Shown: positions 9,002 to 17,607 of the stretch, one piece after another
Layout of the letters: the number at the start of each line of letters is the position of its first letter
How positions within the stretch are numbered: the first letter of the stretch is position 1
NCBI GenBank assembly: GCA_036396535.1
Contig: DASWKR010000070.1
Span: 42,709-106,708, forward strand
Source of the DNA: Acidimicrobiia bacterium
Lineage (GTDB): Bacteria; Actinomycetota; Acidimicrobiia; Spongiisociales; UBA5794
DNA length: 64,000 nucleotides
Direction: 5' to 3'
The notes under the pieces: generated by a model
Seen by the model: only the letters and a program-made list of their open reading frames with translations
The model's database searches: none
Told to the model about the DNA's origin: nothing
Program-made: the position numbers and the translations under genes

Positions 9002-9787
9002 TCACCCTTGTTCGACCGGCATGCGTTCGAGGCGGACCGCCAGAGCGACTTGGCGGCGCTCGATGTCGCGCACCGTCACGATCGCCAGCACGGCTGCTGC
9101 GATCCATAGGACGTCAACCACGATGTCTCCGAATGCGACGCCGCGGAAGTCCTCGAGCGTCTCCGGGTCGCCGGCATGGATCGCCCGCGTGAGGAACTCC
9201 GAGGACAGCAGAGCGCCCCACCACAGCCTCACCACATTCGGTGAACCGCCCCGCGGGAGCACTTCATCGGGCTCACTCCTCACCCAGAGGTCAGATGTCA
9301 CCTGATAGGGCCGGATCAGATTGAAGATGGGCACGAACCATGACCACACGGCCGAAGCCGGGGAGTACTTCGGCGGACGACCGAGCGATCGCAAGTTCTG
9401 GTAGCGCCGGTGCAGCCAGACGAGCCACACGATCCCCGTGACGATGGAGGCGATCAGAAAGAGCAGGTTCGCCACGATGGCGGATTGCTCGAGCCGGTCG
9501 ATGTCACGGGCCGTCCCCGTGAACGTGTCCCGGATGAGGTCGACGATCGAGCGGTAGTAGCTGATCTCGACGGTCAGGGTCCACACGGCGAAGAGCGCCG
9601 TCACGGCGAGCAGGAGCGTGACCGCCAATCCCACATTACCGGCGTCCTTGTAGCCGACGAGGCTCGGCTGAGCCGCTCGGGGCGGATCGTCGGGGAGCCG
9701 ACCTTGCCCGGGGTCGCAGCTACGACATCTCGCCTCCGCCGTCCCGACGGACGAACCGCAGTCGCGACATGACGCATCGGTGCCCAC
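9002..9787 (-). CDS. DUF4328-like membrane protein with N-terminal zinc ribbon
   Basis: About 261 residues. The N-terminus has a two-knuckle zinc ribbon (CRDC and CRSC), followed by four predicted membrane helices: near residues 55-75 (VGLAVTLLLAVTALFAVW), 105-125 (NLLFLIASIVTGIVWLVW) and two later ones. The central segment KYSPASAVWSWFVPIFNLI is typical of DUF4328 proteins, whose function is unknown. The frame is open upstream into moaE; I chose the GTG at 9787 because it lies after the moaE stop and just before the zinc ribbon, but no strong ribosome-binding site marks it. Confidence 0.65.
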   Translation of the reverse strand: MGTDASCRDCGSSVGTAEARCRSCDPGQGRLPDDPPRAAQPSLVGYKDAGNVGLAVTLLLAVTALFAVWTLTVEISYYRSIVDLIRDTFTGTARDIDRLEQSAIVANLLFLIASIVTGIVWLVWLHRRYQNLRSLGRPPKYSPASAVWSWFVPIFNLIRPYQVTSDLWVRSEPDEVLPRGGSPNVVRLWWGALLSSEFLTRAIHAGDPETLEDFRGVAFGDIVVDVLWIAAAVLAIVTVRDIERRQVALAVRLERMPVEQG

Positions 9788-9866
9788 AACGCCGGTTGTA
9801 TCGGCCGTCCACGGAGATCCCTGAAGTCGCGCCGCCGCCGGGTGAGGCGCGCAAACGACCCCGACG

Positions 9867-10331
9867 CTATCTGCCTCGGTGCGACTGGTCCTCCCTGACC
9901 CACTCGGCGCCACCCGGCCAGTGCTCCTTCTTCCAGATCGGAGCCCGCCTCTTCAGCTCGTCAATGAGGTACCGGGCTGCCTCGAACGCCTCGGAGCGAT
10001 GAGCGGAGCCGACTCCGACCGCAACGCTCACCTCTCCGACGTCGAGGTTCCCGACCCGGTGGACGGCCGCGACCCGGCCCACGTCCCACTTGACCCTCGC
10101 CTCGGCAACGATCTCCGAGAGCTTCGGTTCGACGACACCGTGGTAGGCCTCGTACTCGAGGTGGGTCACGCCGGACTTGCCTTCGGAGTGATCGCGCACC
10201 GTGCCCAGAAACACGACGATCGCTCCGCAGCCCGGCGCTGAGACATGTGCCTGAACGGCTGCGGGTTCGATCGGGTCCGAGGTCACCTCGACCCAATCGG
10301 GTCCCCGCCTCTGTACGGTCCCCGTCGCCAT
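9867..10331 (-). CDS. moaE: Molybdopterin synthase catalytic subunit MoaE
   Basis: A 154-residue MoaE. The signature RRAPIWKKEHWPGGAEWV near the C-terminus carries the catalytic lysine, and FLGTVRDHSEGKSGVTHLEYEAY near residue 41 is the other conserved block. MoaE, with the thiocarboxylated MoaD, converts precursor Z to molybdopterin. No other molybdenum-cofactor gene is nearby. A GAGGAG ribosome-binding site precedes the ATG by six bases; on the opposite strand the same bases lie immediately before the start of the divergent protease gene. Confidence 0.93.
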   Translation of the reverse strand: MATGTVQRRGPDWVEVTSDPIEPAAVQAHVSAPGCGAIVVFLGTVRDHSEGKSGVTHLEYEAYHGVVEPKLSEIVAEARVKWDVGRVAAVHRVGNLDVGEVSVAVGVGSAHRSEAFEAARYLIDELKRRAPIWKKEHWPGGAEWVREDQSHRGR

Positions 10332-10345
10332 ACAATCTCCTCGTG
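10331..10345 (+). promoter_or_regulatory. -10 element and leaderless start of the HtrA-like gene, overlapping the moaE start
   Basis: TACAAT (10331-10336) is a near-consensus -10 hexamer. The GTG start of the protease follows six bases later at 10343, exactly where transcription should begin, so the mRNA is probably leaderless. The hexamer shares its first base with the moaE start codon on the other strand, and the divergent start codons are only 11 bp apart. No clear -35 was seen. Confidence 0.5.
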
Positions 10346-11761
10346 GACAACACTAACCAGGGCAGGGATGAGGACTCGCCGGACGAGCCTCTGGCCGTTC
10401 CGCCTGCCGACGAGGCACACGACGAGCCGGTGGACGGTGGCCCGGAGGCCGAGGTCGCCGGTCGTGAGTTGGGGAACGAACCTGACCTTTCACGTCGCAG
10501 GGCCGAGCCGTGGCAGCCCCCGGCCTTCTACGGCCCGATCGATCTCCCGCCCGTCATCGGTGAGCCTGACCGCCTGCCGCGGTACGGCTATCCGGTAGCC
10601 CAGGTGACGGCTCGGCAGATCCCACCGCCCGAGGCTCGTCGCAAGCCCGGCTTCGGGTTCCTGGCGATCGTCGCCGGCATCGTCGGCTCCCTGCTGACAC
10701 TGGGCGTCGTGGCCGTCATGGGCGAGTTCGCCGACGACGCGACGGTCGCCACGACGACGCCCGAGACGACGGTGGTGGCGACGCCCGACACCGTCGTCCA
10801 GATCAGGGAGATCATCACGGAAGGCGACGACTCCGGCGTTGCCAAGGCCGTCGCCGCCAAGGTCGTGCCCTCGATCGTGACGGTCGAGATCGGAAGCGCG
10901 TCGAGCGACGGCGGATTCAGCGCATTCGGATCCGGGTCCGGCGTCGTGCTCACCGCCGACGGGCTCATCGCGACGAACCACCATGTCATCGAGGACTCCG
11001 ACGACACCAGGGTCGTCTTCCAGAACGGCCGCATCTATGAGGCCACCGTCGTCGGCAGCGACAGGCTCACCGACCTGGCGGTGCTCCGGATCTCGGCGAC
11101 CGACCTCATCCCGATCGCGCTCGGGGCGACCGAGGGTCTCGCCATCGGAGACCGAGCCATCGCCGTCGGCAACCCGCTCGGGCTGCGGGGCGGGGCGTCG
11201 CTCACGGTCGGGGTCGTGTCCGCTTTCGACCGCGAGGTCCAGGTCGGCGTCGAGGACGTCCTCGTCGGGATGCTCCAAACCGACGCCCCCATCACCCAGG
11301 GCTCGAGCGGCGGGGCGCTCGTCGACCGCGAGGGGCGACTGATCGGCATCACCTCGGCGATCGGTGTCAGCGAGGCGGGAGCGGAGGGCATCGGCTTCGC
11401 CATCCCGGTCGAGCTCGTGGAACGCATCACAAGCGAGATCATCGAGCTCGGCGAGGTGCGCCACGCTTTCCTGGGTGTCTCTCTCGACGACTCGTTCACG
11501 ATGCTCGACGACGGGTCGATCATGCCGGACGGCGCCCTGATCACCGACTTCGCCGGGGCCGGTCTGGCGGCCGAGATTGCCGGCCTGGAACCCGGCGACG
11601 TCGTCGTCCGGTACGACGGGACCGCCGTGGAGACCAGAGACGATCTCATCATCGGCATCCGCCAATACCGCGTCGGCGAGACCGTCGAGCTCGAGGTCAG
11701 GCGCGACGACGCCTCCGTGATCGTCGCCATCGTGCTCGGAGAGAGGCCGACGGATGTGTGA
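10343..11761 (+). CDS. Membrane-anchored HtrA-like trypsin/PDZ protease
   Basis: A 472-residue protein with a cytoplasmic acidic N-terminus, one membrane helix at about 105-126, a Thr-rich linker, a trypsin-like domain and a C-terminal PDZ domain. The triad is His214 (TNHHV), Asp244 (TDLAVL) and Ser322 (QGSSGGAL). It should degrade or chaperone damaged proteins outside the membrane, like actinobacterial HtrA/PepD. The motif GSSGG replaces the usual GNSGG. A longer frame begins at 10247 but runs antisense through moaE; the GTG at 10343 follows a TACAAT box and is preferred. The zincin-like gene follows after 6 bp. Confidence 0.85.
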   Translation: MDNTNQGRDEDSPDEPLAVPPADEAHDEPVDGGPEAEVAGRELGNEPDLSRRRAEPWQPPAFYGPIDLPPVIGEPDRLPRYGYPVAQVTARQIPPPEARRKPGFGFLAIVAGIVGSLLTLGVVAVMGEFADDATVATTTPETTVVATPDTVVQIREIITEGDDSGVAKAVAAKVVPSIVTVEIGSASSDGGFSAFGSGSGVVLTADGLIATNHHVIEDSDDTRVVFQNGRIYEATVVGSDRLTDLAVLRISATDLIPIALGATEGLAIGDRAIAVGNPLGLRGGASLTVGVVSAFDREVQVGVEDVLVGMLQTDAPITQGSSGGALVDREGRLIGITSAIGVSEAGAEGIGFAIPVELVERITSEIIELGEVRHAFLGVSLDDSFTMLDDGSIMPDGALITDFAGAGLAAEIAGLEPGDVVVRYDGTAVETRDDLIIGIRQYRVGETVELEVRRDDASVIVAIVLGERPTDV

Positions 11762-11767
11762 GCTGCC

Positions 11768-12868
11768 ATGAGCGACAACCTCTTCGATCGGCTCTTCGAG
11801 CTCTTCCAGTCGCCGGGTCCGGTGAATTGGAAGCTCGCCCGGGAGGTGTCCCGCTCCATGGCGGGAGCGAGACAGCCCGTCGATCCCCGCCTTGCGGAGG
11901 AGTACCTCGGACTCGCCCTCGCAGCCGAGCTGAGGCTCACCGAGATGCCCGGGCTCGGAACGCCATCGTCGCGCTCCATCGAGCCGGTCGACCAGGCCAC
12001 CTGGGTCGAGGAGAACCAGCAGAGCTTCGGGTACATGATCGAGCCGCTCGCCGATCGCTTCGGAAGCCAACCTGGTTCGACGCCGATGACGGAGATCTTC
12101 TCGTCGCTCGCTCCTGCGCTCCTCGGAATGCAGGCGGGCACGATGGTGGGAACCCTCGGCCACACCGTCATGGGCCAGTTCGACGCGGGAATGCCTCCGC
12201 TCGAGCACGATCGGCGCTACGCCGTGGTGCCCAACATCGAAGGATTCGCCGCCTACGGCGGGCTCGACCCGCAACAGGTGAGGATGTGGGCGGTCCTCCA
12301 CGAGATCGCCTTCCACACGATCATGGACGTGCCATGGCTGCGCGGCCACATCGTCTCCGTGGTGGGCGACCTCCTCTCGTCGATCGAGGTGGATCCGGAG
12401 CGGTTGGCGGGTCAGATCGGCTCGATCAGCTCTCCGGAGCAACTCGAGGAGATGCTCGGCGAGTCGACCGACCTCTCCTCGCTGATGGGCATCGAGGTCG
12501 ACAGGAGCCGATCGGCCCCGGTCGAGGCGCTGGTCGCCTTCATCGAGGGCTATGGGGACTTCGCCGTTGCGGGAGCCTCGCGTGGACTCCTCCCCGACCA
12601 CGACCGCATCGCCGCGGCAGCCGCGGCCCGTCGCTCCGGCGATGAGGCGACCCGCTCGCTCGAGATCGCCGGGGTGACGCTCTCGCGATCGGGGGCGGCA
12701 GACGCGGCGCAGCTCTGCACCGAAGTCGCCGAGCGTTGGGGAACGGATGCGCTTGCCCGCGTCTGGGAGGCGCCGGAACACCTCCCGACGATCGAAGAGC
12801 TGGCGGACCCGGTCGGATGGGCGGCCAGGGTGCTGCTCCCGCTCGGTGACCTGGGGCTCGACACGTGA
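11768..12868 (+). CDS. DUF2342-family zincin-like protein
   Basis: A 366-residue protein of the DUF2342 (zincin-like, putative hydrolase) family common in Actinomycetota. The region corresponding to the metalloprotease helix reads WAVLHEIAFHTIM near residue 178: the second histidine is one position further than in HExxH, so zinc proteolysis is doubtful. The following segment, DVPWLRGHIVSVV, is family-typical. The function of this branch is not established. It lies 6 bp after the HtrA-like gene and is probably co-transcribed with it, with the peroxiredoxin gene next. Confidence 0.72.
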   Translation: MSDNLFDRLFELFQSPGPVNWKLAREVSRSMAGARQPVDPRLAEEYLGLALAAELRLTEMPGLGTPSSRSIEPVDQATWVEENQQSFGYMIEPLADRFGSQPGSTPMTEIFSSLAPALLGMQAGTMVGTLGHTVMGQFDAGMPPLEHDRRYAVVPNIEGFAAYGGLDPQQVRMWAVLHEIAFHTIMDVPWLRGHIVSVVGDLLSSIEVDPERLAGQIGSISSPEQLEEMLGESTDLSSLMGIEVDRSRSAPVEALVAFIEGYGDFAVAGASRGLLPDHDRIAAAAAARRSGDEATRSLEIAGVTLSRSGAADAAQLCTEVAERWGTDALARVWEAPEHLPTIEELADPVGWAARVLLPLGDLGLDT

Positions 12869-12896
12869 GACCGGGCCACCGCGGTCGGGTGTACCC

Positions 12897-13355
12897 ATGA
12901 CGGTCGCCGTGGGCAGCCCGGCCCCTCAGTTCGAGCTGAGAGATCAGCATGGCCAGAAGGTGAGCCGCGACAGCCTGCTCGGCGCCAAGTCACTGGTCGT
13001 GTTCATCCCGTACCCATTCACGCGCGTCTGCACGAGCGAGCTGTGTGAGATCCGGGACAACACCGCCTTGTTGAACGACATCGATGCCAAGGTCGTGGCG
13101 ATCACGGTCGACACCGTCGGTGCGATCAGGCGCTGGGCCGAGGAGCAGCGATACGAGTTCCCCGTGCTCAGCGACTTCTGGCCCCACGGCGGCGTCGCCC
13201 AGGCATACGGCGCATTCGACGACACGTACGGCTACGCCAAGCGGTACACCTTCGTGCTCGACGAAGACGGGATCGTCCGTGACGTCGTCAAGTCGGACGA
13301 GCTGAGTGCAGGCCGCGAGTTCCAAGCCGTTGTGGAAGCCCTCGAGGCGATCTGA
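12897..13355 (+). CDS. Peroxiredoxin, AhpE-like
   Basis: A 152-residue thioredoxin-fold peroxidase. The peroxidatic cysteine is in PYPFTRVCTSELCEIRD near residue 45, with a second cysteine five residues later. The family reduces hydrogen peroxide and organic hydroperoxides. The compact length and the motif spacing suggest the AhpE/BCP side of the family rather than typical 2-Cys AhpC. It follows the zincin-like gene by 28 bp and may belong to the same transcript. Confidence 0.85.
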   Translation: MTVAVGSPAPQFELRDQHGQKVSRDSLLGAKSLVVFIPYPFTRVCTSELCEIRDNTALLNDIDAKVVAITVDTVGAIRRWAEEQRYEFPVLSDFWPHGGVAQAYGAFDDTYGYAKRYTFVLDEDGIVRDVVKSDELSAGREFQAVVEALEAI

Positions 13356-13409
13356 GCCGGACGCTCGGCTCGCCCGTGCCGCGGCGTGCGCCGGGCGGAT
13401 CGGGCCTCG

Positions 13410-14081
13410 TCAGGTCTCGAGGCGGTAGCCGACCCCTCGGACCGTCTCGATCGTCGGGCTGCTCGGAACCTGCTCCAACTTGCGCCGCAGGCGCCTGATG
13501 TGCTGGTCGAGCGTCTTCGAGTCGCCCCAGGTCACACCCCACACCTCGTCGAGCAGCTCCTCGCGGGTGACGATCCGGCCGGGCCGCCTCATCAGCAACC
13601 GCATCAGCTCGAACTCCTTGCGCGGCAGCTCGAAAGCCGTCGAGTCGAGTCGCAGCTCGTACCGCCCCTCGTCGAGGACGGCGCGGCCGGCGGCGATCAC
13701 GTCCGGCTCGTCCGGCGCTGCGGTCGAGCGCCGCATGGCTGCATGGATACGGGCGACCAGCTCGCGCACCGAGTACGGCTTCGTGAGGTAGTCGTCGGCT
13801 CCCAGCTCGAGTGCAGTGATGACATCGGCCTCGCTGTCCTTGGCGGACAGCACGATCACGGGAACCTCCGACTCGGTCCGCATCCTCCTGAGCACGTCGA
13901 GGCCTGCCATGCCTGGAAGCATGAGATCGAGGAGCACTACGTCGGGCCGCTCCTCGCGGAAGGCGAGCAGCCCTTCCCTGCCGTCGCCCTCCGCCCGAAG
14001 CTCGAAGCCCTCACGGCCCAGCGCCACCTCGAGGGCTTCGACGTAAGCCGGCTCGTCTTCGATGATGAGCACGCGCAGCAT
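13410..14081 (-). CDS. OmpR/PhoB-family response regulator of phosphate control
   Basis: A 223-residue response regulator. The receiver has the acidic pocket (IIEDE), phosphoacceptor Asp52 in LLDLMLPG, and the conserved lysine in LSAKDSE. The C-terminal half is a winged helix of the OmpR/PhoB type (FELPRKEFELMRLLMRRPG, then DQHIRRLRRKLE). Its ATG overlaps the kinase stop by one base (TGATG). The location beside pstSCAB-phoU and the SenX3-like partner argue for a RegX3/PhoP-type phosphate regulator. A GTG three bases upstream is an alternative start. Confidence 0.88.
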   Translation of the reverse strand: MLRVLIIEDEPAYVEALEVALGREGFELRAEGDGREGLLAFREERPDVVLLDLMLPGMAGLDVLRRMRTESEVPVIVLSAKDSEADVITALELGADDYLTKPYSVRELVARIHAAMRRSTAAPDEPDVIAAGRAVLDEGRYELRLDSTAFELPRKEFELMRLLMRRPGRIVTREELLDEVWGVTWGDSKTLDQHIRRLRRKLEQVPSSPTIETVRGVGYRLET

Positions 14082-15241
14082 CACGCGACCCTCAGGGGAA
14101 GCGTGATGGTGAACGTGGCGCCGGCACCGGGCTCGGAGGAGATGTCGACGGTGCCGCCGTGGTTGAGGCTGACGTGGCGCACTATCGCCAGGCCGAGCCC
14201 CGTGCCGCCGGTCACGCGGCTCCTCCCGCGGTCGACGCGATAGAACCGCTCGAAGATGCGATCGTGGTGCTCGGATGGGATGCCGATGCCGTTGTCGCGC
14301 ACCGAGATGCGTACGAAGGCGGTGTCGTGCTCGACCGAGACGACCACCTTCCCCGGCGCGTCACGATGCTCGACGCTCGAGTACCGGATGGCGTTGTCGA
14401 CGAGGTTGGTGACGGCCGCTTCGAGTTGCCTGGCGTCGCCGTCGATCTTGACCTCGGCGTCCGGCACGGCCAGCTCGATGCCCACACCTCGCTCGTGAGC
14501 GATGGGCTCCACCTGGTGGACTGCCAGCTTCACGACCTCCTGGACGACCAGCGGCTCACGCTCGAAGTCGCCGGACTCGACGAGCGAGAGGTCCATGATG
14601 TCCTCGAGCAATCGAGCCATGCGGTCGGATTCGGAGCGGAGGCGGGTCGTCAGCCGCCGCCTGGCGTTCGGATCGGCCTCGTCCTCGAGGGTTTCGGCGA
14701 GGACGCTCAGCGCTCCGAGCGGCGTCTTCAGCTCGTGGCTGACGTTGGCCAGGAAGTCGCGGCGCATGGCGTCGACTCGGACCCTCCCCGTCAAATCCTC
14801 CAGGTAGACGAGCGCCGAGATACCGCCGACCCCGTGCACCGGGACGGCTGTGATCCCGATGTGGCGGTGCTTCGGTACCTGGATCTCGACGACGTCGCGG
14901 ACGGTCTCGCCCCTCTCCCCCATCGTCTCGAGGACCCGCTCGATCCGGAGCTCGGTGATGGCCGCTCCGTGGCGGGCGCCGAGCAGCTGCTGGGCGGCAT
15001 CGTTCGAGAAGGCAACCCGGCCGCCGGCCGTCAGGGCAAGCACCCCGAACGGCGCCCGCTGCCAGGCCACGCTGGCCTCGTCCCTGGCGATCTCGGCGCT
15101 GACGATCTGGCGCTCTACGCCCTGGCGGCGGGCCTCGGCAGCCGCGACCGCACGCCCGGAGCGGATGAGCGCCGAGACGGCGACGGCGGCAGCTGCTGCG
15201 AGAAGCGTGATGGCGCCGCCTACCGGAATGATCGTGTCCAC
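14081..15241 (-). CDS. SenX3/PhoR-like sensor histidine kinase
   Basis: A 386-residue kinase. It has one clear N-terminal membrane helix at about residues 5-27, a PAS-like domain at about 60-150, a HisKA domain with His169 in FLANVSHELKTP, and a HATPase domain with VDNAIRY, DNGIGIP and TGLGLAIV motifs. Like SenX3, it has almost no extracellular loop, so phosphate is probably sensed through PstSCAB-PhoU rather than directly. It starts with GTG and is transcribed away from pstS; the PHO-box-like repeat lies 64-85 nt upstream of its start. Confidence 0.88.
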   Translation of the reverse strand: MDTIIPVGGAITLLAAAAAVAVSALIRSGRAVAAAEARRQGVERQIVSAEIARDEASVAWQRAPFGVLALTAGGRVAFSNDAAQQLLGARHGAAITELRIERVLETMGERGETVRDVVEIQVPKHRHIGITAVPVHGVGGISALVYLEDLTGRVRVDAMRRDFLANVSHELKTPLGALSVLAETLEDEADPNARRRLTTRLRSESDRMARLLEDIMDLSLVESGDFEREPLVVQEVVKLAVHQVEPIAHERGVGIELAVPDAEVKIDGDARQLEAAVTNLVDNAIRYSSVEHRDAPGKVVVSVEHDTAFVRISVRDNGIGIPSEHHDRIFERFYRVDRGRSRVTGGTGLGLAIVRHVSLNHGGTVDISSEPGAGATFTITLPLRVA

Positions 15242-15304
15242 GTCTCGCGACTATAGGTGTGGGTCGCAACGGCGAGGATCGTTGTCAGACAAGGACACCC
15301 GAGA

Positions 15305-15326
15305 ATTCACCCTGAGTTCAAGCAGG
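15305..15326 (+). promoter_or_regulatory. PHO-box-like direct repeat
   Basis: Two directly adjoining 11-base units, ATTCACCCTGA and GTTCAAGCAGG, lie in the 248-bp region between the kinase gene and pstS. They resemble the actinobacterial PHO box, built of 11-nt units beginning GTTCACC. The first unit matches six of those seven bases and the second five. Placement between the divergent kinase gene and pstS would allow the regulator to control both. No further unit is evident on either side, and I see no other strong element in the region. Confidence 0.6.
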
Positions 15327-15489
15327 TGAGCGCCTCAGGTCACGTGCGCCCCATACGGTGTTGCCGGGCTGATCGCGACACCTCGATGAGGCGCCGAGTG
15401 CGTGATTCGGGATGGGTCACGGATCGGTCCGTCGCAGACAAGTGAGGGGCGGGAGCGGCGATGCTCTCGCTCGGACAACAGGAGAGGCA

Positions 15490-16566
15490 ATGACATCAAG
15501 AAACAGGCTCGTCACCGCGGCGCTGCTCGCCTTGGCGCTCGTCGTCGCCGCGTGTGGTGGCGACTCCGACGAGACGACGACAACGGCAGGTAGCGGCGAC
15601 ACGACCCAGGCGCCGCCGGATACGACGGGGTCGGGCGGGCTCACCGGCCAGATCGTCATCTCCGGATCGTCGACGGTAGAGCCGATAACGGGACGGGTTG
15701 CGGAGGACTTCGGCGGCGCCAATCCCGAGGTGAGGATCAGCGTCGACGGCCCCGGCACATCGGACGGGTTCGTGCTCTTCTGCAACGGGGAAACCGACAT
15801 CTCGGACGCCTCGCGTGCGATTCGTGAGGAAGAGGTCGAGACCTGCCTGGCCAACGGCGTCGAGCCGATCGAGATCAAGGTGGCGATCGACGGGTTGTCC
15901 GTCCTGACCTCCACGCAGAACACCGACGTGACCTGCCTCGACTTCGGCGACCTCTATGCCCTCCTCGGGTCGGAGAGCACGGCCTTCAACACGTGGGCGG
16001 CGGCCAACGACCTGGCGGCGGAGATCCAGGCGGATGGACTGGGCGCATCGCACGCTCCATACGCCGACGTCCCCCTCGTGATCACCGCTCCAGGTGAGGA
16101 GTCCGGGACGTTCGACTCGTTCATCGAGATCGTGCTGGCGGACACCGCCGAGGCGCGCGGCACGGATGAGAACCCTCGTCCCGACTACGTCGCATCTCCC
16201 AACGACAACGTGATCATCGAGGGCATCTCGAGCAACGACACGTCGCTGGGGTGGGTCGGCTACGCCTTCTTCATCGAGAACCAGGACGTCGTCGCCGCCC
16301 TCGAGGTCGACGGCGGCGATGGCTGCGTCGCCCCGACGCCGGAGACGATCGCCAGCGGCGAATACCCGATCTCGCGACCGCTGTTCATCTACGTGAACAA
16401 GGCGGCGGCCGAGGAGAAGCCTGCGCTGTCGGCGTTCGTCGACTTCTACCTCAGCGAAGCCGGCCTGGCCAATGTGGGCGAGGCGGGCTATGTCGACCTG
16501 ACGCCCGACGAGAACGCCGAGTGGCTCGCCAACTGGGAAGCCGGGAACGTGGGCAAGGTCGACTGA
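15490..16566 (+). CDS. pstS: Phosphate ABC transporter substrate-binding lipoprotein PstS
   Basis: A 358-residue lipoprotein. The signal peptide ends in a lipobox (LVVAAC, Cys at about residue 19), followed by a Thr/Ser/Asp-rich linker of about 30 residues. The mature protein has the phosphate-binding serines of SGSSTVEPI and the DGPGTSDGF and EESGTFDSF motifs. It captures inorganic phosphate outside the membrane for PstCAB. The ATG follows a GGAGAGG ribosome-binding site. The upstream PHO-box-like repeat suggests induction under phosphate limitation. Confidence 0.93.
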   Translation: MTSRNRLVTAALLALALVVAACGGDSDETTTTAGSGDTTQAPPDTTGSGGLTGQIVISGSSTVEPITGRVAEDFGGANPEVRISVDGPGTSDGFVLFCNGETDISDASRAIREEEVETCLANGVEPIEIKVAIDGLSVLTSTQNTDVTCLDFGDLYALLGSESTAFNTWAAANDLAAEIQADGLGASHAPYADVPLVITAPGEESGTFDSFIEIVLADTAEARGTDENPRPDYVASPNDNVIIEGISSNDTSLGWVGYAFFIENQDVVAALEVDGGDGCVAPTPETIASGEYPISRPLFIYVNKAAAEEKPALSAFVDFYLSEAGLANVGEAGYVDLTPDENAEWLANWEAGNVGKVD

Positions 16567-16577
16567 CCGGGCGCACG

Positions 16578-16617
16578 GATGGACGGGGCCCACGGTTGGC
16601 GTGGCGCCCCGTCCATC
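16578..16617 (+). terminator. Strong hairpin between pstS and pstC
   Basis: GATGGACGGGGC (16578-16589) and GCCCCGTCCATC (16606-16617) form a perfect 12-base stem; CCAC/GTGG adds four more pairs past a one-base bulge. It begins 11 nt after the pstS stop and lacks a T-run. It may act as a partial terminator or as a 3-prime stabiliser that raises PstS over the permease subunits, as expected for a binding protein. Read-through to pstC is assumed because no other promoter was recognised. Confidence 0.55.
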
Positions 16618-16673
16618 GGCATGATTGACGTCGATCTGGGAAGCGAACTGCGAAGCGCCGACCGAGGACTGTG

Positions 16674-17606
16674 ATGACGACAGAGCCAACCGAGACAATC
16701 GGACTGCTTGCCGGGTCGCGCCCCCGCCAGCGTCGAGAGCGTGTGATCCGCTGGTTCTTCCTCAGCGCGGCGGCCACGTCGATCCTGATAAGCGCAGCCA
16801 TCGTGCTCTCGCTCGCCGGTGAGGCCTGGACATTCATCAGCAACGTCGAGTTGGCGTCGCTCACCGACATCGGCTGGTTCCCGAGGCGGGGAGCGTACGA
16901 CATCGGGACGATCGTCGTCGGGACGCTCCTGGTGGCGGGCATCGCCATGCTCGTGGCCGCTCCGTTGGGGTTGGGGGCGGCGATCTACCTCTCTGAGTAC
17001 GCCGATCGCAGGCTCCGCAAGGTCCTCAAGCCGGCGTTGGAGATCCTGGCGGGCATCCCGAGCGTCGTCCTCGGCTACTTCGCATTGACGTTCATCACCC
17101 CCGAGCTGCTCAGGAGGATCTTCGGCAGCGAGGTCGCCGGGTTCAACATGCTGGCAGCCGGAGTCGGCGTCGGCATCCTCACCATCCCGTTGGTGGCATC
17201 GATCACCGAGGACTCGCTGCGCGCCGTGCCCAACTCGCTACGCGAGGCGTCGTACGGTCTGGGCGCCTCCCGGATGCGGACGTCGCTGCGGGTCGTCTTC
17301 CCGGCCGCGGTATCGGGCGTCGTCGCCTCGTTGATCGTGGCGTTCTCGCGCGCCATCGGGGAGACCATGGTCGTCGCAATCGCAGCAGGGGCCCAGGGCG
17401 GATCGCTGTTTTCGGTGAACGCGCTCCAGCCCGGCCAGACCATGACGGCGGCGATGGCCTCGCTGGCGATCGGCTCCGACCGGGTCCGCGGCGCCGACTT
17501 CGCCTTCCAGAGCCTGTTCTTCGTGGGTTTGTTGCTCTTCACGATGACACTGACACTGAACGTGATCTCGGAACGATTCGTCCGGCGAGTCCGGCAGAGG
17601 TACTGA
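16674..17606 (+). CDS. pstC: Phosphate ABC transporter permease PstC
   Basis: A 310-residue inner-membrane permease with six predicted helices and the ABC-permease EAA loop (LREASYGLGASRMRTSLRVV). The first helix starts near residue 25 after a basic cytoplasmic stretch. It pairs with PstA to form the phosphate channel. The ATG at 16674 has GAGGA five bases before it; a GTG at 16671 is too close to that site. pstA starts 1 bp after its stop. Confidence 0.92.
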   Translation: MTTEPTETIGLLAGSRPRQRRERVIRWFFLSAAATSILISAAIVLSLAGEAWTFISNVELASLTDIGWFPRRGAYDIGTIVVGTLLVAGIAMLVAAPLGLGAAIYLSEYADRRLRKVLKPALEILAGIPSVVLGYFALTFITPELLRRIFGSEVAGFNMLAAGVGVGILTIPLVASITEDSLRAVPNSLREASYGLGASRMRTSLRVVFPAAVSGVVASLIVAFSRAIGETMVVAIAAGAQGGSLFSVNALQPGQTMTAAMASLAIGSDRVRGADFAFQSLFFVGLLLFTMTLTLNVISERFVRRVRQRY

Positions 17607-17607
17607 C

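Noticed and set aside
10247..11761. Longer HtrA-like start at 10247
   Set aside because: The extra codons are antisense to the moaE N-terminus and lack similarity to the family; GTG 10343 follows a -10 box.
12480..13000. Leftward frames antisense to the zincin-like and peroxiredoxin genes
   Set aside because: They lie wholly opposite to conserved genes and have no recognisable domains.
13356..13409. GC-rich inverted segments between the peroxiredoxin and regulator genes as a terminator
   Set aside because: Only a five-base stem (GCCCG/CGGGC) around a long loop could be found by eye.
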